Positions 1-8,031 of a stretch of DNA of 33,077 bases are shown here, piece by piece. This stretch comes from Bacillota bacterium (lineage in GTDB: Bacteria > Bacillota > Clostridia > Acetivibrionales > JAFADI01), in assembly GCA_023424965.1 (NCBI GenBank), contig JAFADI010000254.1:1-33077 (forward strand), in the 5' to 3' direction. A model generated the notes under the pieces. The model was not told the origin of the DNA. It was given only the letters and a program-made list of their open reading frames with translations, and did not search any database. The first letter of the stretch is position 1, and each line of letters begins with the position of its first letter. The position numbers and the translations under genes were made by a program.

Positions 1-52
1 TCTCTCCTTCTCCCATGATATGGCATCTGGAATATGCTCTGTTTCTATCCAT
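1..52 (-). CDS. Start of an unidentified gene, cut by the window edge
   Basis: A minus-strand ATG at 50-52 is preceded by a perfect GGAGG (60-64) at 7-nt spacing and opens a frame that stays open for 17 codons to the edge (beginning MDRNRAYSRC). A promoter-like sequence lies upstream. The visible peptide is too short to assign to a family. The call rests on the ribosome binding site and promoter only. Confidence 0.45.
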   Translation of the reverse strand, partial: MDRNRAYSRCHIMGEGE

Positions 53-91
53 AAGTATTCCTCCAGTATATTTGTTATTTCTTGTTTTATA

Positions 92-119
92 TATATACCA
101 TGGCTTATGAACCTGTAAA
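92..119 (-). promoter_or_regulatory. Candidate sigma-A promoter for the truncated left-edge gene
   Basis: On the minus strand TTTACA (114-119) is followed after 16 nt by TATATA (92-97). A second overlapping TATATA register gives 18 nt. It lies between the stop of the Lon-family gene and the GGAGG/ATG at 50-64. No terminator is visible between the two genes, so readthrough is also possible. Confidence 0.4.
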
Positions 120-136
120 CACAGCACTGTCTTCTT

Positions 137-2563
137 TTATTCTTCCCGTCCTTTTACCCTGTCTTCTCTTCCAAAGCCCGCAACGGTCTGCGCAAACCTT
201 TTAAGCTTTTCGTACACCTTGTAATTCACAGTTCCCCGGGGATAGGAACCATTCTTGTTGCGCACTCCCGCCTTGACGCCCGTAAGAATTTCGATGCCTT
301 CATCGATGGTCTTGACGGGGTAAATATGAAAGGTGCCTTTCTTTACGGCCTCCACCACTTCGTCGTTAAGGGCGAGGTTCTTCACATTCTGGCACGGGAT
401 GACCACCCCTTGCTTCCCATTCAACCCCCGTTCCTTGCAGAGCTCAAAAAAGCCTTCAATCTTGTAGGTAGCACCGCCGATGGGCTGTATTTCCCCCCTT
501 TGATTTACGGAGCCCGTCACTGCGATCCCCTGCTTTATGGGAATCTCAGAGAGGCTTGACAGGATGCAGTACAGCTCCGCACTGGAAGCGCTGTCTCCGT
601 CAACGCCGCTGTAAAGCTGCTCGAAGCAAAGACTGGCGGATAGGGACAGGGGCATCTCCTGGGCAAATTTTTGCCCTATATAGCCGCTGAGTATGAGGAC
701 GCCCTTTGTATGGGAAGTTCCGCTCATTTCCACTTCCCTTTCAATATTTACGATACCCCTTTCGCCCATGTAGGTGGTGGCCGTTATTCTTGACGGCTTT
801 CCGAAGACATAGTCTCCCATATCCAGTATGGTCAACCCGTTTATCTGCCCCACCACTTCACCCTCGGTATCAATCATGATGGTGCCATCCTCCAGGAGCT
901 CCAGGAGCTTTTTATCGTATTTGTTGCTTCGGTATATCTTCTCTTTGATTGCCCTTTTTACATGGCTGTCCCTCACCAGGGTGTCTCCTTCGATTTGTGC
1001 CCAGGTACAGGATTCGCAAAGTATTTCCACAATGTCGTTGAATCTGGTCGTCAGCTTGCTCTGGTCCTCCGTGAGCCAGGAACTGTAGTCCACCACCCTG
1101 GCCACTCCCGTTTTGTCAAAATGGAGGGTCTTCTCCCGCCGGCAGAAGGAACTGACAAACTGGGCCAGCTTGTGTATGTTCTCAGGGTTTCTTTCCATCT
1201 CTTCATCAAAGTCTGCTTTAACTTTGAAAAGTTTTCTAAAGTCCTCATCATATTCATAAAGGGTCTGGTAAACATAGGAATTTCCCACCAGCAAAATCTT
1301 TATCTCCAGAGGTATGGGCTCAGGCTTCAACGCCGATACGGCCACAAGGCCCATCTGCTCCTTCATGTTCTCAATGCTTATCTGCTTGGTCCTGAGGATT
1401 CTCTTCAGGGCATCCCATGCCTGAACATTGTTCAGCACGTCTTTTGCCTGGAGAATGAGATATCCTCCATTGGCCTGATGGAAAAGGCCTCCTTTCACCA
1501 TCGTAAAATCGGTGGTCATGGTTCCGAACTCATTCTCGTATTCCAGCTTCCCAAGGAGATTGTAATAGGTCGGGTTGAAATCCACGATGACGGGAGCCCC
1601 TTTTAAATCGCTGTTGTCCACCAGGAGGTTTACCTTGTACTTGTCTGCCGGCGACTCCTCCCGGCCTTTGGCCCAGGGTATCACCAACTGCTGCTGGTCT
1701 TCCGGCACTTCTTCCTCTCTGAAATCATCCAGGTTCTGGAGAATATTATTCTGCACCTTATCCAGATAAAGTGTCACCTTTTCAAAGTTCTTGTACTTTT
1801 CCTTCAGGTCGTTGATATGCATGCCTACTGCGAATAAAGCAATTTTGTTCTCCCATTCGGAAACCTTTTCTTCCGCTTCCTTCTCAATGTTTTTTATTTT
1901 TCGGATGATCTCGATGGTTTCCATCTGCACAACGCTTGATTTTTCATTGATCTCGTGCTTGATTTTCTCATCCAGTTCCCCGTATTCCTGCTCACTGAGG
2001 GTCTTCCCCTCGACCACCGGCAGAAAATAGATACCCGCGCTTGTGGTTTTGACCTTAAAGCCCTGTTTGCCGGCATCTTCGTTCAGCTTTTCAAGGAGAT
2101 CATCCCTTATGTCCTGGAATTCCTTGATAATATTTGTTTTCTCTTTTTCATATTCATCACTGTCAAAGGCCTTGGTTATCTCCTGGTTGAGGATTTTTAT
2201 GAACTCATCCATATCCTTCTGGAACACTTTCCCTGTTCCGGCAGGCAGGTTAATGGCCATCGGCTGGGTGGGCCTGTCAAAATTGAATACATAGCACCAG
2301 TCATCCGGCACTTTATCCTTTTCAGCCGTTTTCTTTATATAATTTTCTGCATAACTGGTTTTTCCGGTACCGGTCATACCCGATAAATAGATGTTATAGC
2401 CCCGGGTTTTTATCTTAAGGCCGAATTCCAGGGCTTTGACCGCACGTTCCTGTCCGATGATGCCCTTTAGCGGTTCCAGTTCTGACGTGTCGGAAAACGC
2501 TAATTTCTCAGGATCACATTCGTTGCGTAGTTTGAAGTATGGAAGTGTGCTAGCGTTTGACAT
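137..2563 (-). CDS. Lon-family ATP-dependent protease (LonB-like)
   Basis: An 808-residue AAA+ protease. The P-loop GMTGTGKT is at residues 62-69, a long helical insertion follows (about 130-270), and a C-terminal S16 peptidase domain holds the catalytic serine in DGDSAS (S658) and the lysine in GGATYK (K701). The 43-residue Ser-Lys spacing equals that of E. coli Lon (S679/K722), so it should be active. It lacks the N-terminal LAN substrate domain of classical Lon and begins almost directly with the ATPase, as in the AAA_32-type Lon-like proteins common in Clostridia. It probably degrades damaged or regulatory cytosolic proteins; no membrane segment is obvious. It is last in the amidohydrolase-tsaE-tsaB-rimI gene string, 31 bp after rimI, with a GGGGG ribosome binding site before an ATG. 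Its specific substrates cannot be read from the sequence. Confidence 0.93.
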   Translation of the reverse strand: MSNASTLPYFKLRNECDPEKLAFSDTSELEPLKGIIGQERAVKALEFGLKIKTRGYNIYLSGMTGTGKTSYAENYIKKTAEKDKVPDDWCYVFNFDRPTQPMAINLPAGTGKVFQKDMDEFIKILNQEITKAFDSDEYEKEKTNIIKEFQDIRDDLLEKLNEDAGKQGFKVKTTSAGIYFLPVVEGKTLSEQEYGELDEKIKHEINEKSSVVQMETIEIIRKIKNIEKEAEEKVSEWENKIALFAVGMHINDLKEKYKNFEKVTLYLDKVQNNILQNLDDFREEEVPEDQQQLVIPWAKGREESPADKYKVNLLVDNSDLKGAPVIVDFNPTYYNLLGKLEYENEFGTMTTDFTMVKGGLFHQANGGYLILQAKDVLNNVQAWDALKRILRTKQISIENMKEQMGLVAVSALKPEPIPLEIKILLVGNSYVYQTLYEYDEDFRKLFKVKADFDEEMERNPENIHKLAQFVSSFCRREKTLHFDKTGVARVVDYSSWLTEDQSKLTTRFNDIVEILCESCTWAQIEGDTLVRDSHVKRAIKEKIYRSNKYDKKLLELLEDGTIMIDTEGEVVGQINGLTILDMGDYVFGKPSRITATTYMGERGIVNIEREVEMSGTSHTKGVLILSGYIGQKFAQEMPLSLSASLCFEQLYSGVDGDSASSAELYCILSSLSEIPIKQGIAVTGSVNQRGEIQPIGGATYKIEGFFELCKERGLNGKQGVVIPCQNVKNLALNDEVVEAVKKGTFHIYPVKTIDEGIEILTGVKAGVRNKNGSYPRGTVNYKVYEKLKRFAQTVAGFGREDRVKGREE

Positions 2564-2594
2564 TTGTTTGCCCCCTTTTTACTTGCTTTGATGA

Positions 2595-3044
2595 TTAGAC
2601 GTTTTCTTTCCACATAATCAATGCGTCTTCATTGTTGTCTGCATAGTAGCCTTTTCGAAGGCCCGCTGCCGCAAAGCCGTATTTGCCGTAAAGCTTCTGT
2701 GCGGGAATGTTGCCTTTGCGGACCTCAAGGGTCATCTTTGTAATGCCCTGTGCTTTTGCTATTTCAATCAGTCTCCTGAGCAGGGCGCTCCCTACTCCGG
2801 TTCTCCTGAATTCCGGGTGTACCGCTATATTTGTAATGTGCCCTTCGTCAAAAACCTTCCACATGCCTCCATAGCCTGCAATGACATTGTCAACCCTAGC
2901 AGCCACGTATATGGCAAATTTGTTGCCCGTCACTTCTTCAATAAATGCATTTTTTGACCAGGGAATGCTGAAACTGAGATTTTCAACGATTAAAACGCCG
3001 TCGATATGTTCAATGGTCATATCCAGAACTTCTATTTTGTTCAA
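2595..3044 (-). CDS. rimI: Ribosomal-protein-S18-alanine N-acetyltransferase RimI
   Basis: A 149-residue GNAT acetyltransferase. The N-terminal beta-alpha unit with FSIPWSKNAF is typical of RimI, and the acetyl-CoA loop RRTGVG (about 80-85) follows IAVHPEF. The C-terminal part NIPAQKLYGKYGF is the usual GNAT motif B. RimI acetylates the N-terminal alanine of S18, and clostridial homologues may have wider targets. The start chosen is TTG, with GGCGGG about 8 nt upstream; an internal ATG eight codons in has a poorer site and would cut the first strand. It follows tsaB by 20 bp, the usual tsaE-tsaB-rimI order. TsaD, which often follows, is not in the window. Confidence 0.9.
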   Translation of the reverse strand: MNKIEVLDMTIEHIDGVLIVENLSFSIPWSKNAFIEEVTGNKFAIYVAARVDNVIAGYGGMWKVFDEGHITNIAVHPEFRRTGVGSALLRRLIEIAKAQGITKMTLEVRKGNIPAQKLYGKYGFAAAGLRKGYYADNNEDALIMWKENV

Positions 3045-3064
3045 TCAAATAACCCGCCTTATAC

Positions 3065-3784
3065 TTAGAGATAATTCGTCTCCCGTTTCTGCTTCAATTC
3101 CAGTTCTCTTTCCGCCTGGGACTTTCTGAGATAGAAAGGGGCCATTTCAAAACTGCTCTCAAGCCTGCCCTTGGATGCCATGATGAAAGCAGCCTGTATG
3201 ACGGACGCCGCTCTTTGCAGCAGGAGATGGTCCGGTGCAAAACCGCACAGGTCCCCCAGTTCAAGGTTGATAAAATCTCTATGCCTTTCAACTCCATCTC
3301 CCAGGAAAATGACCTTTTCATTTTTCCCTTTTACCAGGTCTACCAATTCAGTTATATGTATACCCATGTATTCCGTCAGCTTAAACTGAGTATCTTTTTC
3401 ATATCTGTACAGGGCGGTAAAAACCTGGTTGTTCCGGGCATCCATGATGGGACAGACCATTCTTTCCCCCACAGGTATATTATATGCCAGTGCATCCAGA
3501 GTCGGCACACTTGCAACCGGCTTTCCGGCAGCAAAGGCCATGGCCTTTATTGCCGCAACCCCGATTCTCAGGCCGGTAAAGGACCCGGGCCCCGTAGAGG
3601 CCGCATATACATCCACATCTCCCGGCGCAAGCTCAAGGTTGTCCATAAGCTCCTTTATCATGGGCATCAGCTTCTGGGAATGGGTTTTCTTATGATTGAT
3701 GGTATATTCTCCAATGATCCTCGTATCCTCCGCCACCGCCACAGAAGCCACCGAAGATGAGGTGTCCACCGCTAGTATCTTCAA
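3065..3784 (-). CDS. tsaB: tRNA threonylcarbamoyladenosine biosynthesis protein TsaB
   Basis: A 239-residue ASKHA-fold protein that begins ILAVDTSSSVASVAV and carries the family signature STGPGSFTGLRIG at about residues 63-75. TsaB is the inactive TsaD paralogue that scaffolds TsaD and TsaE in making t6A at position 37 of ANN-decoding tRNAs. The start codon is TTG, with AAAGGAT about 9 nt upstream. It lies 7 bp after tsaE and 20 bp before rimI. Length and motifs match the family. Confidence 0.95.
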   Translation of the reverse strand: MKILAVDTSSSVASVAVAEDTRIIGEYTINHKKTHSQKLMPMIKELMDNLELAPGDVDVYAASTGPGSFTGLRIGVAAIKAMAFAAGKPVASVPTLDALAYNIPVGERMVCPIMDARNNQVFTALYRYEKDTQFKLTEYMGIHITELVDLVKGKNEKVIFLGDGVERHRDFINLELGDLCGFAPDHLLLQRAASVIQAAFIMASKGRLESSFEMAPFYLRKSQAERELELKQKRETNYL

Positions 3785-3791
3785 TGCGTAT

Positions 3792-4286
3792 CTATCCTTT
3801 CATCCATTTGCTTTCATAGTCCTTGTATCTGTCTCCTGAAAATTCAAATCTGATGACCCGGGTATCAAGCCCTGCCGCCAGGTCCTTGCTTATTTGCACC
3901 CTGATCCTCTCCCGGGGGAGGATGTCTTCAATCAGCTCCGCCCACTCGACGACCACCACACCCTCTCCGCCGATGTACTCCTCAAAGCCTATCTCAAACA
4001 TCTCTTCCGGGTCTGCAATTCTGTAAACATCAAAATGGTAAAGCGGCATCTTGCCTTTATATTCATTTACAATGGTAAACGTAGGACTGGTGATATAGCC
4101 ATGGATATCCAATGCCCGGGCGATTCCACTGGTAAAGGCCGTTTTTCCCGTTCCCAGGTTGCCATAAAGGCATAGGAGGTCACCTTTGTCCAATAACGAC
4201 CCAAGCCTCACACCCGCTTCAACAGTTTCATCCATGGAGTGGGTCCTGATTTCAATATTTCCTGCTTCCAAGTTAATCCCTTTCAT
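3792..4286 (-). CDS. tsaE: tRNA threonylcarbamoyladenosine biosynthesis ATPase TsaE
   Basis: A 164-residue P-loop ATPase with GNLGTGKT at residues 42-49, the switch segment SPTFTIVNEY, YHFDVYR, and the Walker B-like VVVVEWAE. TsaE powers turnover of the TsaB-TsaD complex that makes t6A. The reading frame begins inside the last 14 bp of the upstream amidohydrolase, so the two are probably translationally coupled. The start is ATG. Confidence 0.95.
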   Translation of the reverse strand: MKGINLEAGNIEIRTHSMDETVEAGVRLGSLLDKGDLLCLYGNLGTGKTAFTSGIARALDIHGYITSPTFTIVNEYKGKMPLYHFDVYRIADPEEMFEIGFEEYIGGEGVVVVEWAELIEDILPRERIRVQISKDLAAGLDTRVIRFEFSGDRYKDYESKWMKG

Positions 4287-5460
4287 GTACCGTTTTTCCG
4301 TTGATGATGGTGATATCCGCCCTGGACTTCAGGTCCAGAGGGTGGCCGCTGAACACCACAATGTCTGCGTCCTTTCCTATTTCAAGGCTGCCCGTCCTAT
4401 CCTGTATCCCTGCAATGCAAGCCGCGTTGATTGTAATTGCCTTTAACGCTTCACACTCGTCCATACCTTCCCGCACGGCCATGGCGGCACACAAGGGCAA
4501 ATACTGGATGGGTATGCAGGGATGGTCCGTCATAATTGCAACTTTTATTCCGGCCCTGGATAAGCTTCCCGGGGCCTTCAGGCTCTGGTTCCTGAGTTCA
4601 ATCTTCGATCTGTCCGTAAGCAAGGGGCCTACCACAACATCAATTCCTTCTTCTAAAAGTATATCGGCAATAAGGTGCCCTTCCGTACAGTGTTCTATTG
4701 TTATATTCACACCGAATTCCCTGGCAATCCGGATGGCCGTCAGTATGTCGTCCGCCCTGTGGGCGTGAGCCTTCAGCGGGATCTCCTTGTTCAGCACCTT
4801 CACCAGGGCTTCCAGCTTCATATCATATTCAGGCTTGTCATTCTCTTCGCTGTCCTCTTCATACTTGTCCAACAGCTCCTTATATTCCCTGGCTTTCAAG
4901 AGGCTTTCCCTCAACAGGGCGGCAGTCGCCATCCTGGTCATTGGAGCCTGTCTTTTTTCGTTATAAACGGTTTTGGGATTCTCCCCAAAGGCTACCTTCA
5001 TTGCCACAGGTTCCTTCAGTACCATCTCTTCTATGCGTCTGCCGTATGTCTTGATGGCTGCAAATTGTCCGCCGATGACATTGGCGCTTCCCGGACCTGT
5101 AACCACAGTGGTGATACCGCTCTCCCTTGCCTCGGAAAAAGCCCTGTCGGCATGGTACACTCCATCGATAGCTCTTAAGTGGGGAGTAACCGGGTCTGTC
5201 ATTTCATTTCCGTCTTCCCCTTCAAAGCCCACGGAATCTTCCCATAAGCCCACGTGGCAGTGGGCGTCGATCAGGCCGGGAAGCACATGCCTGCCTTCCG
5301 CATTGATGACCTTTATATCCGTTCCGCTGCTCTCCAGTTCCTCCGGATAGCAGGCCATATCCCCTATTCCGCTTATTTTCCCCTCTTTGACCACGATATA
5401 TCCATTGTCATAATCGGTCCCTGACATGGTGATCAGCTTACCGTTTTTTATAATGAGCAT
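4273..5460 (-). CDS. Amidohydrolase-family metallo-hydrolase (imidazolonepropionase-like)
   Basis: 395 residues from the ATG at 5458-5460, which has GGAGGG five nt upstream. The frame is open for 36 more codons upstream, but that part lacks a ribosome binding site, overlaps the predicted promoter, and would precede the classic opening LIIKNGKLITMSG. Metal-ligand motifs of the amidohydrolase superfamily are visible: HxH in GLIDAHCH (H67/H69), KAHAH, IEHCTEGH, and the aspartate of MTDHP. The end GKDADIVVF..HPLD is typical of the beta-sandwich closure. It belongs to the group annotated as imidazolonepropionase-related; the substrate is unknown. It is the first gene of the tsaE-tsaB-rimI-lon string and overlaps tsaE by 14 bp. 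Confidence 0.88.
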   Translation of the reverse strand: MLIIKNGKLITMSGTDYDNGYIVVKEGKISGIGDMACYPEELESSGTDIKVINAEGRHVLPGLIDAHCHVGLWEDSVGFEGEDGNEMTDPVTPHLRAIDGVYHADRAFSEARESGITTVVTGPGSANVIGGQFAAIKTYGRRIEEMVLKEPVAMKVAFGENPKTVYNEKRQAPMTRMATAALLRESLLKAREYKELLDKYEEDSEENDKPEYDMKLEALVKVLNKEIPLKAHAHRADDILTAIRIAREFGVNITIEHCTEGHLIADILLEEGIDVVVGPLLTDRSKIELRNQSLKAPGSLSRAGIKVAIMTDHPCIPIQYLPLCAAMAVREGMDECEALKAITINAACIAGIQDRTGSLEIGKDADIVVFSGHPLDLKSRADITIINGKTVHERD

Positions 5461-5502
5461 AAATCCCTCCAAAATTATGAATGCTGCCACTTTTTCTATT
5501 CT

Positions 5503-5526
5503 ATTATAACGTTGTATTAAATACAA
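5503..5526 (-). promoter_or_regulatory. Promoter -10 with an operator-like palindrome for the amidohydrolase-tsaE operon
   Basis: On the minus strand a perfect -10 TATAAT occupies 5503-5508, about 43 nt before the start codon. Immediately upstream, at 5512-5526, is the inverted repeat TTGTATT-T-AATACAA: seven paired bases around one central base, in the spacer/-35 region where a repressor would block RNA polymerase. A -35 match is weak (TTTTAT at 17 nt). The operator role is inferred from position and symmetry. Confidence 0.5.
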
Positions 5527-5597
5527 TAAAACCCCCAAATAAAAGCGCAGGGGCATCGAGCCCATCACTTCCGGCCCATTGACCCTGCAAATGGCCT

Positions 5598-5638
5598 AAA
5601 AAAAGTAACCGCCCGTGTTAAACAGCAACCCGGACGGC
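5598..5638 (-). terminator. Intrinsic terminator after the MCP-like gene
   Basis: On the minus strand CCGTCCG (5631-5637) pairs with CGGGCGG (5609-5615), with one G-U pair, and is followed by TTACTTTTTTT. It stands about 25 bp after the stop codon of the MCP-like gene and before the amidohydrolase promoter, so it separates the two units. Confidence 0.75.
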
Positions 5639-5662
5639 TATTCATCTCTTTGTCAATTGCAC

Positions 5663-6916
5663 TTACTCCACAATTTTGAAATCCTTCACAACCTCCTCCA
5701 GTTCCTGAATGTTTGTCCGCAGCTTGATTGAAGACTCCAGCATCTGCCCCATGATACCCGTTTGTTCATCCGTAGATACGGAGACCTCCTCACAATTTGC
5801 TCCATACCGCTCCGAAAGGCTGGTCAGCTGCTTTCCGATGCCGTTGAGGCCGTATATGCTTTCAATTAGCGTGGACATGTCTTTATCAATGCGGGCCAGC
5901 TTACTGTCAAAATCCCCGTCATCCTTGTCCAGGTCTTTTAGGGCCTGCTTCACGGAATTGCCTAAATTGTGGACGCTTTCAACGGATTGGGATAGCTTTA
6001 CCAGGTCGTGCACCTGGTTTTCCGCCCCTGCCGCCACATCATGTATGGCTGTGGCAACCTGGCCGCAGCTTTCGGTAATGGACCTGATATTCTCATTCAA
6101 TTTCTTTGATTCATTGCTGACGGTATAACTTATTTCAAACATCCTTATAATCATTTTTTTCAGGTTGTTTTTCATCTTGTTGAAGGTGTCGGCAAATACC
6201 ATCAGTTCATCGTCGGTATCAATAACGATATCCTTGCCCGACAAATCCCCGTCTCCGATGGTTTTTGACGCTGTCGCCAGAATTTTCAAACCGCCGGCGA
6301 TTTTACCGGATATCTTAAGGGCATAAAACAGATAGGAGATTATGAGGATAAACGCCAAGCATGCGCATACAACGATTAAAATGGTATATTGCATGTTAAT
6401 ACGGTCCTTTAGCGTCTGGCCGATCTCCAACTGTTTAGTTATCAGCTCCAGGGTCTCAGTTTCTATGAAAGTCCTGACTTTTCTGGCATACTCCATCTTT
6501 TCATAGCGATCTCCCCGGGTTTGGTCCTTTGTCAGCGTATCCACAAAGTCGGTGTTCTCCCTGTAGGTGGCATAAAGGCTCCTTATGCCTTCCAGTTTTG
6601 TGTTTATGTAATCCTCGTCTTTTAAGCTTGTCCTTTCCAGGTAGGCAAAGTTCTCGTCCATTTTTCGCTTGAACTCCGCACGGTCGTATTCAATCTTGTC
6701 GCCGATATAAAGCTTTTCACAGCTTTTCACGTCCACAGCGACCAGTTGCTGAATTTGATTGGCTTTTGTCACAGAGGTTATAATTTCGTCGTACTGCTGC
6801 TTGTAATACAGGGATACCACAATGATGCCTGCCGATATGACCAGCATTAGAAGAATTAATGACAGGAACCCGGAACGTATCTTCTTTGCTATCGAGTTGG
6901 TACTTCCATTCTTCAT
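5663..6916 (-). CDS. MCP-like sensor with HAMP domain but without the conserved signalling tip
   Basis: 417 residues from the ATG at 6914-6916, chosen because AGAGGG lies about 10 nt upstream; an upstream in-frame ATG at 6967 has no ribosome binding site. Order: short cytoplasmic start, membrane helix (about 17-40), extracytoplasmic four-helix-bundle-type region (about 41-180), second membrane helix (about 185-207), HAMP (about 210-260), then coiled coil. The C-terminal part has typical MCP outer-helix sequence (AIHDVAAGAENQV and LEEVVKDFKI) but is only about 155 residues after HAMP. The highly conserved hairpin tip that contacts CheA/CheW (normally containing LNAAIEAARAGE) is absent, so it looks as if the middle of the signalling hairpin was lost. 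No chemotaxis genes are adjacent. It has its own promoter and terminator. Confidence 0.8.
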   Translation of the reverse strand: MKNGSTNSIAKKIRSGFLSLILLMLVISAGIIVVSLYYKQQYDEIITSVTKANQIQQLVAVDVKSCEKLYIGDKIEYDRAEFKRKMDENFAYLERTSLKDEDYINTKLEGIRSLYATYRENTDFVDTLTKDQTRGDRYEKMEYARKVRTFIETETLELITKQLEIGQTLKDRINMQYTILIVVCACLAFILIISYLFYALKISGKIAGGLKILATASKTIGDGDLSGKDIVIDTDDELMVFADTFNKMKNNLKKMIIRMFEISYTVSNESKKLNENIRSITESCGQVATAIHDVAAGAENQVHDLVKLSQSVESVHNLGNSVKQALKDLDKDDGDFDSKLARIDKDMSTLIESIYGLNGIGKQLTSLSERYGANCEEVSVSTDEQTGIMGQMLESSIKLRTNIQELEEVVKDFKIVE

Positions 6917-6985
6917 CTTCGTCACCCTCTGGCTATTATTTTTATATTTGAGAAACAATTGAAACATGGGGAATATATGTTACAT

Positions 6986-7013
6986 TTTATAACTATTTTT
7001 GCACTCATGTCAA
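6986..7013 (-). promoter_or_regulatory. Sigma-A promoter of the MCP-like gene
   Basis: Minus-strand TTGACA (7008-7013), 16 nt, TATAAA (6986-6991). It lies about 70 nt upstream of the chosen start and just after the rpsI terminator. The -35 is a consensus match. A start codon at 6967 would leave only about 15 nt of leader and no ribosome binding site, which supports the downstream start. Confidence 0.65.
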
Positions 7014-7023
7014 TAAATGGCTG

Positions 7024-7061
7024 AAAATAAAAAATCCCCAAAGCATATGTTTTGGGGATTT
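7024..7061 (-). terminator. Intrinsic terminator of the rplM-rpsI operon
   Basis: On the minus strand AAATCCCCAAA (7051-7061) and its complement (7032-7042) form an 11-bp stem around a short loop, followed by a TTTTTTATTTTC tail. It begins about 17 bp past the rpsI stop. Confidence 0.9.
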
Positions 7062-7077
7062 CCTGTGTAATGAACTA

Positions 7078-7470
7078 TTATCTCTTTGAGAACTGCGGAG
7101 CACGCCTTGCTTTTTTCAAACCGTACTTCTTTCTTTCCTTCATTCTCGGGTCTCTGGTGAGGAAACCGGCCTTCTTCAGTATCGGCCTGAGTTCTTCATC
7201 CGCCTTGAGAAGGGCCCTTGCGATACCATGCCTGATGGCGCCGGCCTGGCCAGTAAAGCCACCTCCGATAACCTTGCAAAGCACGTCAAACTTGCTGAGC
7301 GTATCTGTTAGCACCAAGGGCTGTTTGCAGATAACCTTAAGGGTTTCAAGCCCAAAGTAGTTGTCTATTTCTCTATCGTTTATCATGACTTTTCCTTCTC
7401 CGGGAACAAGTCTTACTCTCGCAACAGACTTCTTTCTTCTTCCTGTTCCGTAATATTGCACTTTAGCCAT
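7078..7470 (-). CDS. rpsI: 30S ribosomal protein S9
   Basis: 130 residues, the family's usual length. The opening VQYYGTGRRKKSVARVRL and the C-terminal RKKYGLKKARRAPQFSKR are diagnostic. The basic tail reaches the P-site tRNA in the 30S subunit. It is preceded by rplM with a 24-bp gap; GGAGG and AAGGA sequences lie before the ATG. The pair rplM-rpsI is conserved in most bacteria. Confidence 0.98.
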   Translation of the reverse strand: MAKVQYYGTGRRKKSVARVRLVPGEGKVMINDREIDNYFGLETLKVICKQPLVLTDTLSKFDVLCKVIGGGFTGQAGAIRHGIARALLKADEELRPILKKAGFLTRDPRMKERKKYGLKKARRAPQFSKR

Positions 7471-7494
7471 AAATCCTTTATCCTCCCTTCGCGC

Positions 7495-7929
7495 TTATAT
7501 GTCCAATTCCAATTTTTCGGGCATTTGAGCCTGATGCTCATGTTCGCCGCCCTTGTATACCTTCAGCTTCCTGTACATAGCCCTTCCCAGGCTGTTCTTC
7601 GGAAGCATTCCCTTTATTGCAAGTTCGACTGCCCTATCAGGCTTCTCTGCCATGAACTGCTTGTACTTGATCTCCTTCAATCCGCCGGGATAGAGGGAGT
7701 GATGCCTGTAAAGCTTCTGTTCAAGCTTCTTGCCTGTGAGAACAACCTTGGATGCATTAAGTACAATTACATGATCCCCTGTATCTACATTGGGAGTGTA
7801 AATGGGCTTGTGCTTTCCTCTTAATATCTTCGCAACTTCACTTGCTAATCTTCCCAAAGGCTTTCCTTCGGCGTCGATAACATACCATTTTCTTTTAAGC
7901 TCGTGGGGCTTAGCCACAAAAGTCTTCAT
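7495..7929 (-). CDS. rplM: 50S ribosomal protein L13
   Basis: 144 residues with the L13 hallmarks WYVIDAEGKPLGRLAS, NTGDHVIV-like (here VDTGDHVIVLNA), and MLPKNSLGRAM. L13 is an early 50S assembly protein. GGAGG lies 11 nt before the ATG. It has its own consensus promoter and a leader of about 95 nt, consistent with autogenous control. In many Firmicutes truA is directly upstream; here a 3.4-kb opposite-strand block intervenes. Confidence 0.98.
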   Translation of the reverse strand: MKTFVAKPHELKRKWYVIDAEGKPLGRLASEVAKILRGKHKPIYTPNVDTGDHVIVLNASKVVLTGKKLEQKLYRHHSLYPGGLKEIKYKQFMAEKPDRAVELAIKGMLPKNSLGRAMYRKLKVYKGGEHEHQAQMPEKLELDI

Positions 7930-7985
7930 GAAAAACCTAACCTCCTTAAACCAATCTGAAACTAAATTTATAATAACTACGTCGT

Positions 7986-8027
7986 AAGTGAGTTTGGCGT
8001 TTTAAACAACCAATTTTTTCGACACTT
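7986..8027 (-). ncRNA. Candidate L13 leader (ribosomal protein autoregulatory RNA)
   Basis: The 5' untranslated RNA of rplM can fold with AAGTG (8023-8027) pairing CACTT (7986-7990) and an inner TTGG (8010-8013)/CCAA (7994-7997) helix. Firmicutes commonly carry an L13-binding leader at this position, but I matched only position and simple pairing, not the family model. Confidence 0.4.
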
Positions 8028-8031
8028 TAAC

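Noticed and set aside
962..1606. Plus-strand open frame of 214 codons opposite the Lon-family gene
   Set aside because: Antisense shadow of a strongly conserved gene; no ribosome binding site and no recognisable protein sequence.
5461..5568. Longer N-terminus for the amidohydrolase
   Set aside because: No ribosome binding site, it overlaps the promoter and palindrome, and the family begins at the downstream ATG.
5545..5590. Possible riboswitch or second terminator between the MCP terminator and the amidohydrolase promoter
   Set aside because: GCAGGG and CCCTGC can pair over a long loop, but it lies upstream of the -10 and fits no riboswitch class I know.
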